From assembly GCA_964019695.1 (NCBI GenBank), contig OZ026515.1:134474549-134538548 (forward strand): a stretch of DNA of 64,000 nucleotides, written 5' to 3'. The notes under the pieces are model-generated. The model did not search any database. It worked only from the letters and a program-made list of their open reading frames with translations, and had not been told where the DNA came from. This document shows positions 56,201 to 63,311 of the stretch, piece by piece; within the stretch, counting starts at the first letter, position 1; the number at the start of each line of letters is the position of its first letter. Position numbers and translations under genes: made by a program. Source of the DNA: Loripinus fragilis (Eukaryota; Mollusca; Bivalvia; Lucinida; Lucinidae).

Positions 56201-59200
56201 CCATTTCAGCAGACGAGAAAAGCAGACGACTTTTGTTGCAATTGGCATATTAATGGTTAATATGGTTGATTGTCTTCAGATTAACTGAAAATAACTGAAA
56301 TACCAGTCAGAGAAACTGTTATATTCTGTCTAATTCAGTATATTGAAGCTGAATAATTCTGAAAACATTCACTCAGGCCAAATAAAAAAATATGTGTGGT
56401 TCAGATTACACCCTGAAAAAAAATTAGGGCAGGTAGCTAGGATACTATTTTTTTCTTGAAAACTTTTTTTCTTGGAATATTCAGACCTGCTTGGAAATGT
56501 ATTAAATAAGACAAAACTGATATAAATTCATATATTTTTGAAGATACAACTTTATTTTTATCCTTTACATCTAATACCTAGAAATTTAGATGGTCATTTT
56601 GATATGTATTTTTTCTCCAAATCCTGAAGTTGGAAGAGAATAGCAGAACAAAATGATTTTGTTCTGCTATTCTCTTCCAACTTCAGAATTTAGAGAAAAA
56701 CTTTAAGCTAGGGGGTAAAAATTAAGGGTAGGTTGGGTAGCTGAACCACACATATTTTTTTCTTGGCCTCGTGCACATGACACAGTACAGACCTGTTAAG
56801 ACAGATCATGATAAAAATGTAGATTTGAGTATAAAATGATCATGATTTGGGTCCAAAAATTAAGACTCATACAAAGATTATTTTAGAAAAATGACCAAAG
56901 ATTCATTTTTGTTTACTAGTTGGTATTCAAACTCTTTGTATTACTGGTATGTTTTTTCTGAGTGCCTACAACACAGGTTTAGGTTGAGCCATGAAAAAAA
57001 AATAAGAAAAAGCTTGCTTATATTGAGCATCTAGAAATCTCAAATACCACAATTTCTCTTCTGTTGAAGACAATTTTCTGGAGCTCTAGTTGATGATGCT
57101 GTTATGAATACAAAGTTGATTTAGTGTAATGACGCATATTTGAAATTTAACTCGGTTTGGTATAAAATGGCATCAAGGAGGCTTGAAATGATCCCAGTGT
57201 TATGTTAAGGCCACGCCATTGCGCCATTGGCGCTTAAAAAATCCATATGACACAGAAAAATTCCCATAAATGGGCAACTGGGCGCATTCATTTTCCTCGG
57301 GGCCGAATCGTCAATTTACCGATCAAGTATTTACATGTATGAGAATCAGTTCGTAACAGCTTTACCAGAAATAGCTGTTTTTGTTGCTAAGCGGTCGTTA
57401 GGCAGGTGAATGGGCAAACCTGATTTGTTCATTGCATCATCTCAGCAAGTTTCAACCAATGGTATGCGTTGTTTCATTCGGTGCTTGCACCATATAAAAA
57501 AATGGCTACGATGTTCAACTTCTTTGCAAAGTAAAAAACAAAACTGTGGACAATGACAGTGACCAACGTCAAGAAACAAAGTTTTCTACAAGTTCTTCAT
57601 CTGATTGTCTACCAGATAACACTGCAGAGTGCAGAGGACAAATCTGTTCAAAACCAGCCCAATGCAAGTGAAACATCGGCTGCTTCAAATCAGCCCAGTG
57701 TCAGCGGAAAGGAAAAAACTGAAAAGCGATCTTTTCAAAAAATTTGGCAGAGATATTGGTTTAAACAGTATTTTATTTCTTTATATACATACAATATTTA
57801 ACAATTTACATAATCAATGGCAGAGATATTATAAATGGTTAATGCATCTGCAAATACTTTAACACTTATTATTCTGAAATGTTTATCTATGGCCCAGGCT
57901 TTGGCCCAGTAGAATTCGGAAATGGCCCCACTTTTTCATTGATAAAGGGCCATTGGCCCCATGGTTTCAAAGTCTTGGCAGAACACTGGATCCAAAAACA
58001 TTTTGACATGCAATGTTTAAGTTTCTGAGTTATACTCAAATTATTCCATCAAACATGCTTAAGCAAACAGTGTAAGCCCAGACAAGACTGCTTCTAGGAG
58101 TCTGTTCTGGATTTAGTGTGTTAGCCATTCTGTCACTACATACTTAACCATTTGCTCGCTGGGTAATTTTGCATGCTTTTTGTAGTCTGCTGACTTTTTT
58201 CAAAATTAACTTTTTCAAAATTTGTTATAGAAACATCATCAGTGTGGCTAGATCAGGCCCAACATGTTGTCCGGTCTGATCTGGATCCATACTGTTTGCA
58301 TAGGTTATCACTTATCAGCAGACAATAAAAGTTGCCATTAGTAGAGAAAGAAAAAATTAGGCAGTCAAATAGACAGGTAAAATATTGAGAAACTTTTGTA
58401 GGTGTCTAAACAGTTAGTGTACAATGTATAATTAGCTGTGTTAGACCAAAACATTGGTTTCAGCTAGAGTAAATAAACCATCAGAGATTGATTATTTATC
58501 AGTTACATCTCATTGTTGGGTCTCGACCTGATAAACCTTATCTATCTTACTGCAGCTATCTTCAGGTCAAGGTGACTTTGCAATTGTTTTTGATGATGAC
58601 GATGACATTGAATCAAGGCAACAATAATTAGGTCATAATCGCCAGTTTGAAGAGTAAACCAATACGAAACTGATAAATAGAATACCAGGTTCTATTCTCT
58701 GGATATAAAATTTACCAGGTTCAACTTCGAGAACCCATGTTGAATTGCTCGGTTGAGCCTCAAAATTCGACAAGCATTCTAAAAGCCTTGCCTGATAAAC
58801 TTCATATCAAAAGACACTCACCTAGTATTCTCTAATTATTATGCGTTAAACTGTGCAGGTCTTGATCAGATATGGGTCTACACTGTATCCATAGGCTAGA
58901 CAACAAAATTTCACAATAACTATTTCACAGCTTTCCATACCTCATACTTATCATCTCCTGTGACCCGTGACAGGTCCCTAAATTCCATCTGTATGGTGGA
59001 CACCTCTGAGGTACTGCTGTCTGGACCCCATTTGGGAGCATGAGCTCTGCCAGTGGCCAGGTTCACATCAGAGTAAGGGACTTTGGAGGGTGTACTAAAA
59101 CAAGGGAGCAGTCTATCTCCAAGGTCTTTCTAAAGTAAACAGACAAAACTAAAATTAAGGCAATATTATTTGACACCGCAGGCCTTCAGATTCATGGTGG

Positions 59201-62200
59201 GCCAGGGTCATTGTCCCATGATTTCAAAATCACTTTCCAAGGCAGTGGGCCAAGTGGACCCATCCTTTTTAGTTGTGAAAAAATCTCACTTTAATAAAAA
59301 AAATATTCATCTGACAGCAAGTCTACGAAATCCACAAAACAGAAAGTACATGAAGGTTGTCAATACAGCAAAACATGTCTTAAGCAGCCACTTAAAAAAG
59401 ACAAAACAAAGATCTTAATAACAAATGGTAGCTTAATGAAGGTCAAAAGTATTGCAGAATGCTCCAAGGGGAGCATTCTACAATACTTTTGACCTGCATT
59501 AAGCGATAATTGGTCTTCTTTTTTGAGTGGCCGCATAAGACAGGTTTTACTGTATAATCAGAAGTCAATATACATATATGCATACAAGTGTCGGTGTCAG
59601 TGTGTAGGTAAAGTATACCACCCAAATGTCAACTGTAGTTAGTTTGATATGCTTGGGCCCATCATTTCAGAAAATGACCCACCATTTTTTGCTCCATGGG
59701 TCACTTCCGCCCACCAATCTTGAAAAAATCTGAAGCCCTGCACTGTTATATAGTTGATAATTATGTGCACAGTGTACATGAAGTGATGCCTATCCTAAAT
59801 CAATTCACTTCCATCTGGTTCGATATAATAAACTTGAGATGGCTCATTTAACTTTGTTGTTTGTTTTGATGCTTAACGTCTCAGTCACAGCTATGGTGGT
59901 CATGATGATGATGATGTCAGGACGTGTCAGACGCTTGTAACTGACAACAACCCTTCTTGAATCAGGGGAAGGGAGGAGAATGGCTGTAGAAATTTTTTTG
60001 TGATTAATCTCCAAGAAAGTATGGGACCAGGCCTGGATCAAACTCGTGACCCCTAGATCTGCAGTCAGACATGTATCTGCAGGCAGACACGTTACCGACT
60101 GCTCTAGGTGGCCCAGCATTTTTGCTTTTATCATAAGCCAGAATGTGTATTACACATTTTGATTGATGTAAGAATATGTAATAGGGGAATGTAACACAAA
60201 GAAGTTTCTTGAAAATGAAGCATGTCTATTGGAGATTCTTAAAAATGTATCACCATCATTTATCATTTTTATCAAATAACAACTAAATGTTATTATCATC
60301 TCTAAGAATATATTATATTCATGACCCTTCAATTTCTTAAAGCCTTTCTTTTTATCTGTGAGCCCAGATTGCCCAAAGTCTCTGAATGGTGAATTGACTA
60401 CTACTAACCTATTTTCTAGTGTTCTTAAGTGATTCTTTCTATACAGATGAGTAGGCTGATCTGCACCATTGTAAATATCAATCAATATACATGTATTATA
60501 TTCATAAAGTGACACATTTAGAGATACCACCGTAAACAGGGTTCAAGCTGGGCCCTGACAGTATGAAGAGGTGACTTCTTCCCTCCAGGAAAATCAGGGA
60601 GAAGTGACAATCAGATAGGGAGAAGTTATAGCGCAAATTTACAGCATTTTCTGTCAGCTTAGAAGCAAATAAGCCATTACATATACTTTTGCCATTAAAT
60701 GGAAGGAGAAACATGATGCAGTGGTAGTAGATTGTCACCACAGGTTGCGTTTGTGCCCAGATAGTATGAAAATGAGCCTCCCTAAAATAAAATTTTTTTA
60801 GGGAGACTCCCACTTGTCCCTGGGTCCCATTTAGGGCCAAATTTCGGCTCGTATGCCGACTTTTTTGCCCTAGTCGCCCCCTAGCTTATTCCCTGGTAAA
60901 GAGACAAAAGATTTACTCACTGCTCTAATCTTGAATATTTCATCTCCCGTAAGATGGTAGGCACTTAGAAGACCACCCAATACTCGAATTGTAATCTCAA
61001 ATAAATTTACATCCTGGTTTTTATTAAAGTTCAACTCATTCTCAACAAATTCTCTGGCCTGTTCATATTCTGAAATAAATAAGCAAAAAAATAAGTATAT
61101 ATAAGCACCCCCAAGTCCCACCCCTGGGACATGACTCGGACAACCTAATGAAAATCTCATTTGATATATTTTATTTATTTCATTGGTGAGAAGACAAACA
61201 AAGTTTGGTTTAAAAATCTTTGAAATTGGCTTTGTAATTGAATTTAATGATATTTGACCCTTTGGCCCCTCCCAAGGAAAGATAAGTACTAAAGAGTACT
61301 AGAAAAAAATAGGTACGAACCTTTCTTCAGTCCCATTATGATAGCTGTATCCATAGAGTCTAGAATTGTCAGTCCAACGCCAAACCACTCAGAGGATTTC
61401 TTTGTTATAGGATGGAATTCATCATGTCCCCATGCATACTGCCTGTAGGCCGACCAAGCATCTTGAAATGCCGCTATAATAGCTTTCTGTTCAACATTAT
61501 TTACACGGTTCTCTGCAACATATAATCCATAGAGTATATGGACCATATCAGGATAGAGTAAATATGTTAAGGAAAAACATTTACCTGATAAACAAATTTA
61601 ATTTTCTACAGAATAAAATGGGACCAGGTCGGACAAGTCAGGCATGGTATTTCCACAGCCCTGAACTAGGCAATTTTGAAAGTTGTATTTTTATTGCAGA
61701 AAAGTGACACTTTTGGCATTTGATGGGAAAGCTGCTCCAGTTTGAAACTTTTCAACTTCACTTTTTACTTAAAAGTACATACAGGCCTTTAGTTAAGAGT
61801 GTGTAACAACAAAAAAATTCTTATTTCTCAATCAAAAAATCTTTTGTGGGTACTCAAAAGAACCGTCTCAATGAGCACCCAAAACATATGTTTAAAATGA
61901 TTGGTAAGAAAATATTTAGAATTGTATGCTGAATTTTTTTTTATTTATCTAAACCTGCAAACATATCTCTTTTTAATTAATTTTGTTATCCCCTTCTTAT
62001 AAACAAATTAAATTGCTATTCTTTGAGACGTGATATATACATGTATTAAACAGAGTTTATTCATTAATCATCCTATTTAAAATATGGGATTTATAAACCT
62101 CGGGAGGTGAAAAATCATACAAAGAAACTCACAAACGAGTTTCTTTACATGATTTTTCACCTCCCGAGGTTTAGAAACTCACCGACTAGTTTCTTTACAT

Positions 62201-63038
62201 GATTTTTCACCTCCCGAGGTTTATAAATCCCATATTTTCAATGTGATGATTCAATTAACTGTATATTACATGTATTCTGCATGACTTGCTTGCTCCAATC
62301 AAGAAAATACTACGGCATGCAATGTGGCAAAACTAGCTGGATCATGACATGTCTAATTCTAACATGAGTAGTAATACATCAACTAACTGTTCCCTGTTGA
62401 AAAAATGGAAGTCCCCCATTTTGAAAATCTTCTTCATCAAGTCCACCACAGAATTTCAAACGTCTGTAACTTTTTTATTAGTGAACAAAAACATTAAGTG
62501 TGGTTAGTGTAAGTCATTTTCTCAGTTAGATCGTAACGAACATTTTGGTACTAAATTTATTGTGTTTTTCTAGAATTTTTTGTTTTAGTTCTTCGATCCT
62601 CCAGTTTCAGTGTTGGAAGGCAGAAACGTTATGCAAAGTCATCCCATGTGTAAATGACGTCATTTGTTAATGTCTGTGATGTCAAAAGTGCAGAGAAGCA
62701 TTATGCTAGTTTAAAAATGAATATGATATGCGTTTCATCTCATTGATGCCTTGGGTCACTTGTGGTCAGGAAAAAGAAGTTCCGGCTAAAGGGATTTATT
62801 TCCCTATAAAATAAATCTTTCTAGGCAAAAACAAAATTTCCGATCTTATTTGTTTGATAAATCATGGTATTTTTCCGCCACACTTTAATAAAATTGAATA
62901 TTATTAACCTTACTAACTGTTCTGACAAATGACCCAGACTTCAAACATCAAGGTACATTCAATTGTGATCACATGTAAGTATCACTTACCGCTGAAATAG
63001 TCATAATCTGGAGTGATATATTCTTTGACTGGAGTATC
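37884..63038 (-). CDS. MAN1B1: ER alpha-1,2-mannosidase, GH47 (MAN1B1-like), 8 exons
   Basis: Exons in transcript order are 63038-62990, 61512-61321, 61069-60921, 59129-58941, 55249-55062, 53325-53202, 42101-41907 and 38216-37884. All junctions are GT-AG and in phase, giving about 472 residues. The enzyme removes the middle-branch mannose from Man9GlcNAc2 in the ER/early Golgi, which marks misfolded glycoproteins for degradation. Residues matching the human active site are present: Glu in [10 protein letters not shown], Asp in [10 protein letters not shown], His in MDHLVC, Arg and two Glu in LLRPETVES, and the Ca-binding Thr in FNTEAHP. The disulfide cysteines (HLVC and KTCYQ) are also present, so the catalytic domain looks intact. 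The cytosolic tail, membrane anchor and stem are expected in exons right of the window. Golgi MAN1A/C paralogues are a less likely reading. The intron between the 6th and 7th exons listed is 11.1 kb and holds the LTR nest. Confidence 0.95.
38431..40197 (-). mobile_element. SINE family 2, copy 2, interrupted
   Basis: In reverse orientation, with the tail GTTGTTTGCTTTGTTGC at 38431 and the tRNA-like head at about 40100-40197. It is flanked by the 12-bp duplication TGGACCATCCTG (38419-38430 and 40198-40209). The body is split at 38593/40038 by a Helentron-like element. Without the insert it is about 323 bp, as at 11711-12032. Confidence 0.85.
38594..40032 (+). mobile_element. Helentron-like element inside a SINE
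   Basis: A hairpin AATAAGC-AAT-GCTTATT (about 38612-38628) precedes ATACCCCCCGC (38631-38641), and its complement GCGGGGGGTAT ends at 40032. Five units of about 189 bp begin with CTCCTTCATGCATATG (38739, 38928, 39117, 39310 and 39499). Two units of about 164 bp follow from 39619, then a (GGAC)n microsatellite at about 39954. AATGA flanks it on both sides, although a short direct repeat may simply reflect target sequence. It has the same plan as 30612-32490. Confidence 0.78.
41520..41600 (-). ncRNA. tRNA-like fragment (SINE head remnant)
   Basis: On the minus strand, GTGGCTCAGATGTTAGAGTG resembles a tRNA A box and D arm. It is followed by GACTTGGGATCGAAGGGTTGC, like an anticodon-arm region. 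The B box is degenerate. I read it as a SINE head or decayed tRNA pseudogene, not a functional tRNA. Confidence 0.45.
41907..42101 (-). CDS. MAN1B1: MAN1B1-like exon: active-site His and disulfide
   Basis: The acceptor TTGCAG precedes 42101 and the donor GTTGGT follows 41907. Its 65 codons include [33 protein letters not shown] and a C-terminal LIVK. The His in DHLVC and both Cys match the human enzyme. A hairpin MITE ends 22 bases beyond the donor (41885), and a SINE lies 43 bases upstream of the acceptor side. Confidence 0.94.
42158..42366 (+). mobile_element. tRNA-derived SINE, family 1, copy 1
   Basis: The A box TGGCTCAGTGGTAGAG and B box GGTTCAAGCCT lie in a tRNA-like head. A body with AGTACTGGTTCAACCCAGG follows, then an (ACAAA)-rich tail. 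The 13-bp duplication ACATCCAGCATCA flanks it (42145-42157 and 42367-42379). It lies 43 bases from the mannosidase exon end at 42101, upstream in the transcript's intron. Confidence 0.9.
42447..42821 (+). pseudogene. LINE reverse transcriptase fragment, 5' side of split
   Basis: An open frame from about 42456 to 42826 encodes reverse transcriptase blocks, including [13 protein letters not shown], the catalytic YADDLVII and a [12 protein letters not shown] thumb motif. A stop at about 42450 and loss of similarity upstream suggest 5' truncation. The frame ends where an LTR element was inserted and resumes in the same frame at 51493. RTE-, CR1- and jockey-like elements all carry such blocks; I do not assign a clade. 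Confidence 0.85.
43357..43364 (+). promoter_or_regulatory. TATA box of the 5' LTR
   Basis: TATATAAG lies about 25-30 bases upstream of CAGAGCTTCAGACC, a plausible start region. A CACGTG E-box-like motif is 15 bases upstream. The 3' LTR carries the same box at 48246-48253. Confidence 0.65.
43485..43490 (+). terminator. Polyadenylation signal of the LTR
   Basis: AATAAA in a TTTAATAAAATTAC context, about 100 bases after the presumed start. A TTGTGAAAGTTGTTGG GT-rich stretch follows. The equivalent signal in the 3' LTR lies after the inserted element, so normal 3' processing of that copy may be altered. Confidence 0.6.
43817..44068 (+). CDS. Gag-like N-terminal fragment, 83 aa
   Basis: It starts ATGGAACCTGAG and encodes [20 protein letters not shown] and then [18 protein letters not shown]. 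The pattern F.YNPK.FRDW...M resembles the start of retrotransposon Gag proteins, where a similar F.G.P..F..WI segment opens the capsid region. It then stops after 83 residues. Its base composition is more balanced than the T/G-rich DNA around it. The homology is my pattern match only. Confidence 0.5.
   Translation: MEPENDTGVEGVFQHLAREITEVSFAFYAQTISQTVQCFDYNPKCFRDWVIQMKLGTLLAYCLRQTFVVRFECRYRNKVSFHF
44185..44750 (+). repeat. Internal duplication in the LTR element
   Basis: About 44195-44360 is repeated imperfectly at 44555-44725, an offset of about 362. Shared words include TTTGTCATATTGTA, CTTCTCCCCTTT and ATTATGATGAAGAC. Both copies read as .YDED(V/I)DI in the same frame, within short frames at 44248-44442 and 44562-44750. 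Confidence 0.7.
44760..46430 (+). other. T/G-rich internal DNA of the LTR element
   Basis: I see no supported coding exon here. The plus strand is poor in C and rich in T and G, and open frames are short. The minus-strand frame at 45955-46230 shows no recognisable motif. Confidence 0.6.
46683..46955 (+). CDS. 90-residue ORF of unknown function in LTR element
   Basis: ATGG start and TAG stop. The N-terminal two thirds look helical ([18 protein letters not shown]) and the C-terminal third is acidic and polar, ending [10 protein letters not shown]. No Cys-rich, protease or nucleic-acid motif is obvious. An acceptor-like ATTATACAG lies just before the ATG, so it could be the second exon of a spliced transcript. 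It sits in an island (about 46430-46960) whose composition departs from the T/G-rich surroundings, which supports a coding role. I do not recognise a family. Confidence 0.5.
   Translation: MDKLYNIQQLKECFGQQTKFYILDISKAIKLLDEIEQSLDDTIIWKLQAENNIHLKYTPMEEHTECNGQEDNNFVFYHGTGEQDDPIQID
46960..47710 (+). other. 3' internal non-coding part of LTR element
   Basis: T/G-rich again, without a supported gene. AAGGTTTGGGCG just before the 3' LTR could be a weak polypurine-like tract, but it is not a classical one. Confidence 0.5.
47711..51492 (+). repeat. 3' LTR, split by a 2,991-bp insertion
   Basis: The LTR occupies 47711-48280 (570 bp) and 51285-51492 (208 bp), together 778 bp like the 5' LTR. The break is in the presumed start-of-transcription region. 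The 13 bases CAGAGCTTCAGAC are present once in the 5' LTR and twice here, at both insertion borders. Confidence 0.9.
48281..51271. mobile_element. 2,991-bp insertion of unknown class
   Basis: It is bounded by the 13-bp duplication CAGAGCTTCAGAC (48268-48280 and 51272-51284). It starts TGTGCACCCCGGCCTAAGG and ends in a short (TCA)n run, which would fit a LINE- or SINE-type retroposon tail. No frame over 100 codons exists and no protein was recognised. Units of about 170 bp repeat at about 48429-48595 and 48600-48775 (GGTTGGGCA.GG.AGTGCATCC and GAGACAAAAGACCCCA). The minus strand has TATACATAAG at about 50840, a GTAAGC donor-like site at about 50780 and AATAAA at about 50745, resembling a promoter and leader. 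Confidence 0.8.
51493..52375 (+). pseudogene. LINE ORF, 3' side of split, with PHD-like finger
   Basis: The frame resumes exactly at the LTR insertion site and stays open to TAA at 52354-52356. It starts with a C4HC3 finger (CAVC, CNGC, WVHKKC, CARC). A connection/thumb region with [15 protein letters not shown] follows, then [15 protein letters not shown] and the C-terminal [11 protein letters not shown]...[11 protein letters not shown] typical of this LINE group. The 3' end is near GATGTGATATGATG (about 52375). The fragments at 42447-42821 and here are one insertion cut in two. Frame conservation implies that it was little decayed when interrupted. Confidence 0.88.
52930..53010. repeat. Hairpin CATTCCATGTGAATCATCT
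   Basis: The arms AAAGCTTAACATTCCATGTG and the complement of CACATGAAATATGAAGCCTT pair around CTTCCTACAG. It resembles the inner hairpin of 29560-29762. Confidence 0.65.
53202..53325 (-). CDS. MAN1B1: MAN1B1-like exon: [16 protein letters not shown] segment
   Basis: The acceptor TCAACAG precedes 53325 and the donor GTAAAA follows 53202. After one base that completes a Met codon, 41 codons encode [13 protein letters not shown] and [15 protein letters not shown], ending in Lys-Met before the His-containing next exon. The open frame runs on past the donor but loses family similarity there. Confidence 0.93.
53831..53952 (-). mobile_element. tRNA-Asp-derived SINE or retropseudogene
   Basis: On the minus strand, 53946-53875 follows tRNA-Asp(GTC): TATAGTGGTGAGTATCCCC, the anticodon loop CTGTCAC and a GGGGTTCCATTCC T-arm. 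There is a C-A mismatch in the anticodon stem, several wobbles in the acceptor stem, and GTTCCAT instead of GTTCGAT. A 45-nt tail ending in ACAAAAAACAACTAAACAAAC follows. A perfect 13-bp duplication TGTCAGCTCATGT (53818-53830 and 53953-53965) shows retroposition. Confidence 0.85.
54400..54515. repeat. Hairpin with ATCCATCATGAG arms
   Basis: Outer arms AACAATCCATCATGAG / CTCATGGTGGATTGTT and inner arms TGTAGGATAGAGA / TCTCTATCCTACA. At the tip, GGTCAGAATTTTAAC-like arms pair closely. It looks like a MITE. Confidence 0.75.
54796..54996 (-). mobile_element. tRNA-derived SINE, family 1, copy 2
   Basis: A reverse copy of the SINE at 42158-42366: the tail TTTTGTTTTGTTTGATTTG is at the left and the A box complement (ACCACTGAGCCACTGCGC) at the right. 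It is flanked by ACATGAGAAAGT / ACATGGGAAAGT (54784-54795 and 54997-55008), 12 bp with one difference. Confidence 0.88.
55062..55249 (-). CDS. MAN1B1: MAN1B1-like exon: catalytic aspartate
   Basis: The acceptor CTCTAG precedes 55249 and the donor GTAAGT follows 55062. The exon encodes [15 protein letters not shown] and [15 protein letters not shown]; the Asp of GDSYYEY is the second catalytic carboxylate. It ends two bases into a Met codon that the next exon completes. Confidence 0.94.
55655..55991 (+). mobile_element. Long-hairpin MITE (GAGGATCTTACATG family), copy 3
   Basis: The best-preserved hairpin of the family, with arms reading CATGTTTTATTGAATTTATT / AATAAATTCAATAATACAG. The frame at 55639-55833 is a translation of the left arm, loop and right arm. 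Confidence 0.75.
56018..56260 (-). mobile_element. MITE with TTAACC..GCGC termini, copy 2
   Basis: Reverse orientation to 2010-2233. It keeps the complete GCAAACAGCGTGGACCCAGA hairpin (56117-56183) and both TCGTCTGC sub-terminal repeats. Confidence 0.75.
56376..56766. mobile_element. MITE with AGGCCAA..ATATGTGTGG termini
   Basis: Ends are AGGCCAAATAAAAAAATATG and CATATTTTTTTCTTGGCC, each continuing into TGTGTGGTTCAG or its complement. A perfect 30-bp hairpin (56624-56686) lies inside. Confidence 0.75.
56624..56686. repeat. Perfect 30-bp inverted repeat, 3-base loop
   Basis: CTGAAGTTGGAAGAGAATAG continues as CAGAACAAAA. Then comes TGA, then the exact complement. Weaker pairing extends the stem outward. 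Confidence 0.9.
57195..57988 (+). mobile_element. Internally deleted DNA transposon, hAT-like remnant
   Basis: Ends CAGTGTTATGTTAAGGC and the complement CAGTGTTCTGCCAAGAC form an imperfect inverted repeat, with GATCC on both sides (57190-57194 and 57989-57993). A CCAAT motif and ATATAAAA box precede ATGGCTACGATGTTCAAC (about 57502), which reads [10 protein letters not shown] before a stop. Downstream in the same frame, [12 protein letters not shown] is followed by further stops. FF.K and a Ser/Asp-rich start are usual in hAT-type transposases. The duplication is 5 bp rather than 8, so the class is tentative. Confidence 0.55.
58941..59129 (-). CDS. MAN1B1: MAN1B1-like exon: GH47 substrate-site loop
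   Basis: The acceptor TTTAG precedes 59129 and the donor GTATGG follows 58941. Its 63 codons are in phase 0 and include [17 protein letters not shown] and then [19 protein letters not shown], both highly conserved in ER mannosidase I. No stop or frameshift interrupts it. Confidence 0.94.
59364..59554. mobile_element. MITE with ACAGTAAAACCTGTG termini, copy 3
   Basis: The left end is decayed and the right end GACAGGTTTTACTGTA is intact. The central palindrome GTATTGCAGAATGCTCC / GGAGCATTCTACAATAC is almost perfect. Confidence 0.78.
59856..60117 (-). mobile_element. tRNA-derived SINE, family 2, copy 3
   Basis: A reverse copy, with the tail GTTGTTTGTTTTGATGC at the left and the tRNA-like head with GATCAAACTCGTGACCCC at the right. 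It is about 60 bp shorter than copy 1 through an internal deletion and contains a (GATGAT)n expansion near 59903. A target duplication was not clear. Confidence 0.75.
60921..61069 (-). CDS. MAN1B1: MAN1B1-like exon: first catalytic glutamate
   Basis: The acceptor TTTCAG precedes 61069 and the donor GTGAGT follows 60921. The exon encodes [14 protein letters not shown] and then [19 protein letters not shown]. The Glu in FEITIR aligns with the catalytic acid candidate of class I mannosidases and the nearby Arg with its neighbour. It joins in phase with both adjacent exons. Confidence 0.94.
61321..61512 (-). CDS. MAN1B1: MAN1B1-like exon: start of GH47 domain
   Basis: The acceptor TTGCAG precedes 61512 and the donor is GTTCGT after 61321. 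The exon encodes [18 protein letters not shown] and then [16 protein letters not shown], the classic opening of the GH47 barrel. It begins two bases into a codon and ends one base into the next. An open frame continues upstream to 61546, but those codons sit in the intron and show no similarity to the family. Confidence 0.92.
61785..61970. mobile_element. AACATATGTTTTGGGT hairpin MITE copy
   Basis: The right tip arm (AGACGGTTC) is deleted, leaving GTCTCAATGAGCACCCAAAAC. It lies in the mannosidase intron upstream of the exon at 61512. Confidence 0.7.
62079..62238. repeat. Three-arm inverted repeat
   Basis: The left arm AAAATATGGGATTTATAAAC, with CTCGGGAGGTGAAAAATCAT, is matched by two right arms. 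One is an inner partial (about 62137-62171) and the other an outer complete one (about 62190-62238). The segment GTTTCTTTACATGATTTTTC is present twice in direct order. Confidence 0.85.
62990..63038 (-). CDS. MAN1B1: MAN1B1-like exon: end of stem region
   Basis: On the minus strand the acceptor CTTACAG precedes 63038 and the donor GTAAGT follows 62990. The 49-nt exon encodes [16 protein letters not shown] plus one base of the next codon, which fits the phase of the following exon. The stem is poorly conserved in this family. The call therefore rests on splice sites, phase and position rather than on a recognised motif. Confidence 0.76.
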
Positions 63039-63073
63039 CTGTAAGAGAAACATCCTAACATAACACACATATA

Positions 63074-63311
63074 TGAGCCGCGACATGTGATTTCCAACAA
63101 TGTGACATTTTGACAAGTGCGGACTCAGACGAGCCTGTTAAGCCCCTTTTAAGCTTAGAAACTCCAAATGGTGTTCAGTCAGTAGCTTAACAGTCATAGA
63201 ATAATCAAGCACCTAGAAAAGGCTCTGATCAGACTGCGCGTATGCGCAGGCTGATCTGAGACTTTGCTGGTCGCACATACCACATTGTTGGAAATCTCAT
63301 GTCACGGCTCA
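63074..63311 (-). mobile_element. GAGCCGTGACATG MITE, copy 8
   Basis: Full length in reverse orientation, with TA on both sides. It lies 36 bases upstream of the mannosidase exon at 63038, so it is close to that acceptor's branch-point region. Confidence 0.82.
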
